Shown piece after piece: positions 5,309 through 9,465 of a stretch of DNA of 9,465 nucleotides. Source of the DNA: an uncultured Labedella sp. (GTDB taxonomy: Bacteria; Actinomycetota; Actinomycetes; Actinomycetales; Microbacteriaceae); NCBI GenBank assembly GCA_934636065.1, contig CAKTZW010000043.1:1-9465 (forward strand), given 5' to 3'. Within the stretch, counting starts at the first letter, position 1. The number at the start of each line of letters is the position of its first letter. A program made the position numbers and the translations under genes. Below the pieces are notes generated by a model. That model did not search any database. It saw nothing but the letters and a program-made list of their open reading frames with translations, and was not told the origin of the DNA.

Positions 5309-6699
5309 CCTCGACGTCGACCGGTGACCGCACCGCTCCCGAGGACCTCGACCCGGACGACCCGGGCTGTGCACGTCCCGCTCCGTCGCAACGGGCGCTG
5401 CGCGGCGACGTCGTGCTGGCCGTCGCCTTCTTCGTCGGGACCCTTTTCAGCCTGATGCTGTACCGCACGGCCGGCTTCTATGACGAACCGGCGCCGATGG
5501 GCGTGAGCCTCGCCTGGTGCGCGGTGATCTCGCTGCCGCTCGCGCTCCGCCGCCGGTTCCCCTGCTCCGTCGCGATCGTGCTCGCGGTCGCCTTCATCGC
5601 CGGCCAGACCATCCGGGTCCCGGAGGTCCTGATGGCCAACATCACGCTCTTCCTCGCGATCTACACGGTCGGCGCGTGGGTCGTGGACCGACGGCGTGCG
5701 TTCCTGACCCGGGCCCTCATCGTCCTCGGGATGTTCGTGTGGCTGCTCATCGCGATGTTCCAGTCCGCGACGGACCCCGAGTCGCTCGCGGGCTTCTCCC
5801 GCGCCGGGGCGTTCTCGCCGCTCGTCGCCTTCCTGCTCATCCAGGTGCTCACGAACCTCCTGTACTTCGGCGGCGCGTGGTTCTTCGGCGACCGGGCGCT
5901 CGCGAGCGCGCGGGAACGCGCCCTCCTCGAGTACCGGACGCTGCAACTCGAGCGGGAGCGGGAACGGACGGCCGCGCAGTCCGTGAGCCTCGAACGCGTC
6001 CGCATCGCGCGCGAGCTTCACGACGTCGTCGCGCACCACGTCTCCGTCATGGGCGTGCAGGCGGGCGCCGCCCGCATGGTGCTGTCGTCGGATCCAGCGG
6101 CGGCGCGCGACGCGCTGTCGAACGTCGAGATCAACGCGCGGAGCGCCATCGACGAACTCCACGGGCTGCTCCGCACACTCCGGGACCCGGAGGGCACGGC
6201 GGACCCCGCGGCGACGAGCGCATCGACGCTCGGCCTGGAGGCGCTGCCGGCTCTCGTCGACGAATCGACAGCTGCGGGCCTGCCGACGACCCTCGACATC
6301 ATCGGCGAGCCCCGCCGGGTCCCCGCCGGTGTCGCACTCAACCTCTACCGGATCGCTCAGGAGTCGCTCACGAACGCTCGGAAGTACGGCGGCAGCGCCG
6401 CGACCGCCGACGTCCGGGTGCGCTACCTCGATGACGCCGTCGAGCTCGAGGTGAGCAACACCGGGCGCGCGCTCAGCCCGCCCACGAACCACGGCGGCCT
6501 CGGTCACGTGGGGATGCGGGAGCGGGCCACGGCGTCGGGCGGCACGATCGAGCTGGGACGGGTGGGGGACGGACGCTACGTCGTCCGCACGCGCGTGCCC
6601 GTCCCGCGGCGGGACGATTCCGGATCGCACCGGGAGCCGCGGGACGACAGCGCGACCATCGACGCCGGATCGGTGTCGGGAGACGGAGGAGGACGATGA
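5305..6699 (+). CDS. DesK/LiaS-like sensor histidine kinase
   Basis: A 464-aa inner-membrane kinase that would phosphorylate the response regulator encoded next. Five or six hydrophobic segments (about 36-54, 68-82, 88-103, 109-127, 134-153 and 170-195) make up the input region, with no large extracellular loop, as in intramembrane-sensing kinases. A charged helix (about 200-230) leads to the HisKA_3 dimerisation domain, RVRIARELHDVVAHHVSVMG, with phospho-accepting His239. The HATPase domain shows the N-box QESLTNARKYG (Asn357) and the glycine-rich GGLGHVGMRERA. A tail of about 38 residues after the ATPase fold is low-complexity and charged. The GTG start is set by the four-base overlap with the preceding gene. 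The stop overlaps the regulator's ATG (ATGA, 6696-6699). The signal sensed cannot be read from the sequence. Confidence 0.93.
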   Translation: MTSTSTGDRTAPEDLDPDDPGCARPAPSQRALRGDVVLAVAFFVGTLFSLMLYRTAGFYDEPAPMGVSLAWCAVISLPLALRRRFPCSVAIVLAVAFIAGQTIRVPEVLMANITLFLAIYTVGAWVVDRRRAFLTRALIVLGMFVWLLIAMFQSATDPESLAGFSRAGAFSPLVAFLLIQVLTNLLYFGGAWFFGDRALASARERALLEYRTLQLERERERTAAQSVSLERVRIARELHDVVAHHVSVMGVQAGAARMVLSSDPAAARDALSNVEINARSAIDELHGLLRTLRDPEGTADPAATSASTLGLEALPALVDESTAAGLPTTLDIIGEPRRVPAGVALNLYRIAQESLTNARKYGGSAATADVRVRYLDDAVELEVSNTGRALSPPTNHGGLGHVGMRERATASGGTIELGRVGDGRYVVRTRVPVPRRDDSGSHREPRDDSATIDAGSVSGDGGGR

Positions 6700-7373
6700 C
6701 GACGCGCGTGTTGCTGGCCGACGACCACGAGATGGTGCGGGCGGGCTTCCGGATCATCCTCGGCGCACAGCCGGACATCGAGATCGTCGGTGAGGCCGCC
6801 TCGGGCGCCCAGGCCGTCGAGCAGGCCGCCGCCCTCGCACCCGACGTCGTGTGCATGGACGTGCAGATGCCGGGCATGGACGGACTCGAGGCGACGCGCC
6901 TCATCGTCGCCGACCCCTCGGTGCGTTCGGCCGTGCTCATCCTCACGACGTTCGACCGCGACGATTACCTCTTCGAGGCGCTCCGCGCCGGCGCGAGCGG
7001 GTTCCTGCTCAAGAACTCGACCCCGGAGCAGCTCGTCGACGCCGTCCGCGTCGTCGCGGCGGGCGACGCGCTCCTCGCTCCGGCCGTCACGCGACGCGTC
7101 ATCGAGAGGTTCGGACACGAACCGCCCGAGGTGACGCAGTCCGGCTCGATCGTCGTCCCGGCCGCGGTGCAGGAGCTCACCGAGCGCGAGTTCGAGGTGC
7201 TCGGCCTCGTCGCGCAGGGCCTCTCGAACGCGGAGATCGCGTCGCAGCTCTACGTCGGCGAGGCGACCGTGAAGAGCCACGTCTCGAAGGTCCTCCAGAA
7301 GCTCGCCCTCCGCGACCGCATCCAGGCTGTCGTCTACGCCTACGAGAACGGGATCACCGTCCCGGGCGCGTGA
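6696..7373 (+). CDS. NarL/FixJ-type response regulator with LuxR DNA-binding domain
   Basis: A 225-aa cytoplasmic transcription factor. The receiver domain (1-about 120) has the acidic pocket Asp9-Asp10, phospho-acceptor Asp55 (VVCMDVQMPGMDG), the switch Thr84/Thr85 and conserved Lys106 (GFLLKNSTPEQL). A linker leads to a LuxR-type helix-turn-helix beginning at LTEREFEVLGLVAQGLSNAE and containing VGEATVKSHVSKVLQKL, the recognition-helix region. GGAGGAGG (6685-6692) precedes the ATG, which overlaps the kinase stop, so kinase and regulator are made together. It ends 19 bases before the stop of a convergent minus-strand gene. The neighbouring ABC exporter at 7891 is a reasonable candidate target, judged by proximity only. 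Confidence 0.95.
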   Translation: MTTRVLLADDHEMVRAGFRIILGAQPDIEIVGEAASGAQAVEQAAALAPDVVCMDVQMPGMDGLEATRLIVADPSVRSAVLILTTFDRDDYLFEALRAGASGFLLKNSTPEQLVDAVRVVAAGDALLAPAVTRRVIERFGHEPPEVTQSGSIVVPAAVQELTEREFEVLGLVAQGLSNAEIASQLYVGEATVKSHVSKVLQKLALRDRIQAVVYAYENGITVPGA

Positions 7374-7392
7374 AGGTCACGGACCGGACCGA

Positions 7393-7740
7393 CTAGCGCA
7401 GCTCCGGCGGGAGGTCGGCGCCCGTGGCGAGCGGAGCGGCGACGAGGAGGGACGCGGGGATCTCCGCGGAGGCGAGCGGTCCGGTGCCGTCCGGGCGGTA
7501 CTGCGGCTCGTCGAAGACGACCTTCCAGACCTGACCCTTCAGCCGCGGGATGCCGACGACCCCGTCGGGGCGGGAGTCGCCGAGCGAGACGATGACGCCC
7601 GTCGGCTCGCCGACCCAGTGGTCGCGCGTGCCGGGCGAGGACTCGATGACGTGGACCTGCACGCCGACGCCGAGCAGTCCGTTCGCCGCAGCGGACGCCG
7701 GCTGGTCATTGCTTCTCCGTCTCCACACGCTCAGCATCAT
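7393..7740 (-). CDS. Uncharacterised small protein
   Basis: The minus-strand frame reads MMLSVWRRRSNDQPASAAAN and continues to ...LPPELR, 115 aa, with no recognised family. After about 25 variable residues it has the look of a compact beta-rich domain: VQVHVIESSPGTRDHWVGEP, TGVIVSLGD, QVWKVVFDEPQYRPDGTGPL, ASAEIPASLLVAA. Alternating beta-strand patterns and VVFDEPQ suggest an SH3-like or similar barrel, but that is only an impression. The frame stays open far upstream, but beyond this point it is antisense to the ABC ATPase, so I start it at the tandem ATGs at 7740/7737. A GGGCGGG about seven bases upstream is a weak ribosome site. The gene converges on the response regulator and diverges from the exporter. 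Coding status is supported by protein-like composition on this strand and by the gap that would otherwise exist. Confidence 0.7.
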   Translation of the reverse strand: MMLSVWRRRSNDQPASAAANGLLGVGVQVHVIESSPGTRDHWVGEPTGVIVSLGDSRPDGVVGIPRLKGQVWKVVFDEPQYRPDGTGPLASAEIPASLLVAAPLATGADLPPELR

Positions 7741-7890
7741 CGCACGCCCGCCCGACGGCGGCGCTCTCGCCGTGCCGCCGCCTCGGCACCCCTCCTCCCC
7801 CGGGCGGAGAGGGGAAACCCGCCGCACGGCGGATGCCGTCCACCGCAGCGCGCTCGTACGGTTGAGCCAACGATCAGAGAGGCACCGCAG
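7741..7890. promoter_or_regulatory. Divergent intergenic region with candidate exporter promoter
   Basis: These 150 bases separate the minus-strand small gene from the plus-strand ABC exporter, so they should hold promoters for both. For the exporter, TACGGT (7857-7862) fits the TAnnnT -10 pattern, 28 bases before the ATG at 7891, with AGAGAGG (7876-7882) as the ribosome site. No convincing -35 is seen. CCGCCG-CA-CGGCGG (7819-7832) is a small dyad upstream of the -10 where a regulator could bind. I see no clear -10 for the minus-strand gene. Confidence 0.4.
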
Positions 7891-8775
7891 ATGCTCACAC
7901 TCACGGAGGTGACCAAGACGTACGCCGCGCGCCGTGCGCTCGACGCGGTCTCGTTCGACGTCGCGCCCGGGCGTATGACCGGCTTCGTCGGCGGCAACGG
8001 CGCGGGGAAGACGACGGCGATGCGCATCATCCTCGGCGTGCTGTCGTCGGACTCCGGCGAGGTCACCCTCGACGGTCGGCCGCTCTCGCCCGAGTCGCGC
8101 CGCCGGTTCGGCTACATGCCCGAGGAGCGGGGCCTCTACCCGAAGATGAAGGTGCAGGAGCAGCTCGTCTACCTGGCGCGCCTGCACGGCTTCACGACCG
8201 CGGCGGCGCAGAAGAACGCCGCGGCGCTGCTCGATCGGCTGGGACTCGGCGAGCGCCGCGACGACCTCGTCGAGAGCCTCTCCCTCGGCAACCAGCAACG
8301 CGCCCAGATCGCCGCGTCGCTCGTCCACGAACCCGAGGTCCTCGTGCTCGACGAGCCGTTCTCCGGGCTCGACCCGATGGCCGTCGACACCGTCGTCGGG
8401 GTGCTGAGCGACTACGCCGCCTCCGGTATCCCCGTGCTGTTCTCGAGCCACCAGCTCGACATCGTCGAGCGCCTGTGCGACGACCTCGTCATCATCGCGG
8501 GCGGGCGGATCCGCGCGAGCGGCCCGCGCGAGCGGCTCCGCGAGCAGTACTCGTCCAATCGCTACGAGCTCCACGTCGCGGGAGATGCGGGGTGGGTGCG
8601 CGACGTCCCCGGCGTGACGTCCGTCGACTTCCACGGCGGCGACGCGACCTTCGACGTCGACTCCGACGACACCGCCCAGGCGGTCCTGCGGGACGCCGTC
8701 GCGCGCGGTCCCGTCCTCTCGTATGCCCGGCAGCGACCGACGCTCGCCCAGATCTTCAAGGAGGTCGTCGCATGA
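7891..8775 (+). CDS. NatA-like ABC transporter ATPase
   Basis: The 294-aa ATP-hydrolysing subunit of an ABC-2-type exporter. It has Walker A GGNGAGKT (34-41), the Q-loop region FGYMPEERGLYP (73-84), signature LSLGNQQ (130-136), Walker B VLVLDEP (150-156) with FSGLDP after it, and H-loop His187 in SSHQLD. The Q-loop glutamine is Glu78 here, a form usual in this NatA-type group (YMPEERGLYP). Past residue about 215 is the DUF4162-like C-terminal domain ending PTLAQIFKEVVA, typical of NatA and of ATPases for Na+, drug or peptide export. The ATG has AGAGAGG upstream. Longer in-frame extensions upstream run through the divergent region and are rejected. It overlaps the permease gene by ATGA (8772-8775). 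The exported substrate is unknown. Confidence 0.95.
   Translation: MLTLTEVTKTYAARRALDAVSFDVAPGRMTGFVGGNGAGKTTAMRIILGVLSSDSGEVTLDGRPLSPESRRRFGYMPEERGLYPKMKVQEQLVYLARLHGFTTAAAQKNAAALLDRLGLGERRDDLVESLSLGNQQRAQIAASLVHEPEVLVLDEPFSGLDPMAVDTVVGVLSDYAASGIPVLFSSHQLDIVERLCDDLVIIAGGRIRASGPRERLREQYSSNRYELHVAGDAGWVRDVPGVTSVDFHGGDATFDVDSDDTAQAVLRDAVARGPVLSYARQRPTLAQIFKEVVA
8758..8764 (+). promoter_or_regulatory. Consensus ribosome binding site inside the ATPase gene
   Basis: AAGGAGG ends seven bases before the permease ATG at 8772. It is formed by the ATPase codons for Lys-Glu-Val near its C-terminus. It fixes the permease start and implies efficient independent re-initiation at the overlap. Confidence 0.85.
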
Positions 8776-9465
8776 CCGCGACGAACACGACCACCTCGAC
8801 CGCCCGCACGACGGACGGGCGCACGACGCCGAGCTTCGGACAGAGCTCGTGGCTCGTCGCCGAGCGCGAGGTGCGGATGAAGCTGCGCAGCAAGGCGTTC
8901 CTCATCTCGACGGGCATCCTCATGCTCATCGTGCTCGGCTCCATCCTCATCGGGGGCCTCGTGGGCGCGAACGAGGACTCGACCCCGGTCGCGGTCACCG
9001 GCGACACGGCCGCCGCCGTGCAGGGCGAGGAGGGTCTCGACGTCACCGAGGTCGAGACCGCTGAGGAGGCCGAGGCGCTCGTGCGCTCGGGCGACGTGAC
9101 GGCGGCGATCCTCCCGGACGACTCCACACCGCTCGGCATCGTCGTGGTGGCCGAGTCGGAGATGCCGACGGGCCTCCTGCAGCAGCTCAGCATCACCCCG
9201 CCGGTCGAGCTGCTGGAGGACGACGCGCAGAACCCGTTCCTCGCCTATCTCGTGGCGATCGCGTTCGGGGTGGTGTTCTTCGCCTCGGCGATGACGTTCG
9301 GATCGACGATCGCGCAGTCCGTCGTCGAGGAGAAGCAGACGCGCGTGGTCGAGATCCTCATGTCCGCCGTGCCCGTGCGGGCGCTGCTCGCCGGGAAGGT
9401 GCTCGGCAACTCGATCCTCGCGTTCGGCCAGATCGCGATCATCGCGGCGCTCGCGATCATCGGGC
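8772..9465 (+). CDS. NatB-like ABC-2 exporter permease (partial, cut by window end)
   Basis: The frame is open from ATG 8772 to the window edge, giving 231 residues with no stop. It encodes the membrane subunit partnering the ATPase just upstream. A Thr/Ser-rich cytoplasmic N-terminus is followed by SWLVAEREVRMKLRSKAFLI, the usual NatB/YhaP-type entry into membrane helix 1 (about 43-65). A large external domain follows (about 66-153), then helix 2 (about 156-180). The cytoplasmic segment VVEEKQTRVVEILMSAVPV (184-202) with LAGKVLG after it is a hallmark of ABC2_membrane_3 permeases. A third helix starts near 212. The family is usually about 400-500 aa, so roughly half is missing. NatAB in Bacillus exports sodium; related pairs export peptides or drugs, so the substrate here is open. 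Confidence 0.93.
   Translation, partial: MTATNTTTSTARTTDGRTTPSFGQSSWLVAEREVRMKLRSKAFLISTGILMLIVLGSILIGGLVGANEDSTPVAVTGDTAAAVQGEEGLDVTEVETAEEAEALVRSGDVTAAILPDDSTPLGIVVVAESEMPTGLLQQLSITPPVELLEDDAQNPFLAYLVAIAFGVVFFASAMTFGSTIAQSVVEEKQTRVVEILMSAVPVRALLAGKVLGNSILAFGQIAIIAALAIIG

Noticed and set aside
4960..6630. 556-aa open frame on the minus strand
   Set aside because: It is antisense to the small membrane protein and the kinase, both of which have clear domain motifs. Its composition is typical of a shadow frame.
7618..7890. Upstream extension of the ABC ATPase frame
   Set aside because: It is Arg/Ala-rich, opposite the small minus-strand gene, and lacks ABC features. ATG 7891 has a ribosome site and begins the canonical LTLTEVTKTY.
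8109..8145. Missing Q-loop glutamine in the ABC ATPase as a sign of inactivity
   Set aside because: The PEERGLYP form is normal in this NatA-like group, and all other ATP-binding motifs are intact.
7741..8634. Upstream extension of the minus-strand small gene to 413 aa
   Set aside because: The extension is antisense to the ABC ATPase and has shadow composition; only the part up to 7740 looks like protein.

Overview
The window is high-GC DNA with the codon habits of an actinobacterium: GTG starts, strong GGAGG-type ribosome sites, a preference for CTC, GTC and ACG codons, and ATGA/GTGA overlaps. The gene content fits a Microbacteriaceae chromosome, most likely Microbacterium or a close relative. 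That placement is from memory of protein families, not from a search. The exception is the first ~200-240 bases, which look like Bacteroidota (Hymenobacter-like) sequence joined in frame to a truncated actinobacterial gene.

Layout. (1) 25-1002: a chimeric reading frame. A foreign N-terminus with a signal peptide is fused to the C-terminal three quarters of an SsuA/TauA/NrtA-type substrate-binding protein. (2) 1119-1997: the cognate SsuC-type permease, separated from it by a spacer with a strong inverted repeat and closed by a near-perfect 30-bp hairpin terminator. (3) 2200-3630: a DUF6421-family protein of unknown function, with a 16-bp perfect palindrome in its leader. It is followed by a hairpin that runs into five tandem 16-bp repeats. 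(4) 3852-4934: a Gfo/Idh/MocA-family oxidoreductase. (5) 4973-7373: three translationally coupled genes: a small glycine-zipper membrane protein, a DesK/LiaS-like histidine kinase and a NarL/LuxR-type response regulator. (6) 7393-7740, minus strand: a small uncharacterised protein, tail to tail with the regulator. (7) 7891 to the window end: a NatA-like ABC ATPase and a NatB-like ABC-2 permease, the latter cut by the window edge.

The first two genes would form a sulfonate-type importer, but its ATPase is not in view and the binding protein is broken at the junction. The second half reads as a membrane-sensing unit (accessory protein, kinase, regulator) beside an ABC exporter that it may control; that link rests on position only. 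I found no CRISPR array, defence island, integrase, transposase, tRNA or rRNA. The least ordinary items are the cross-phylum junction, the repeat and hairpin structures between genes, the HDRTH...EELRCD motif pair in the DUF6421 protein, and the coupled glycine-zipper protein.
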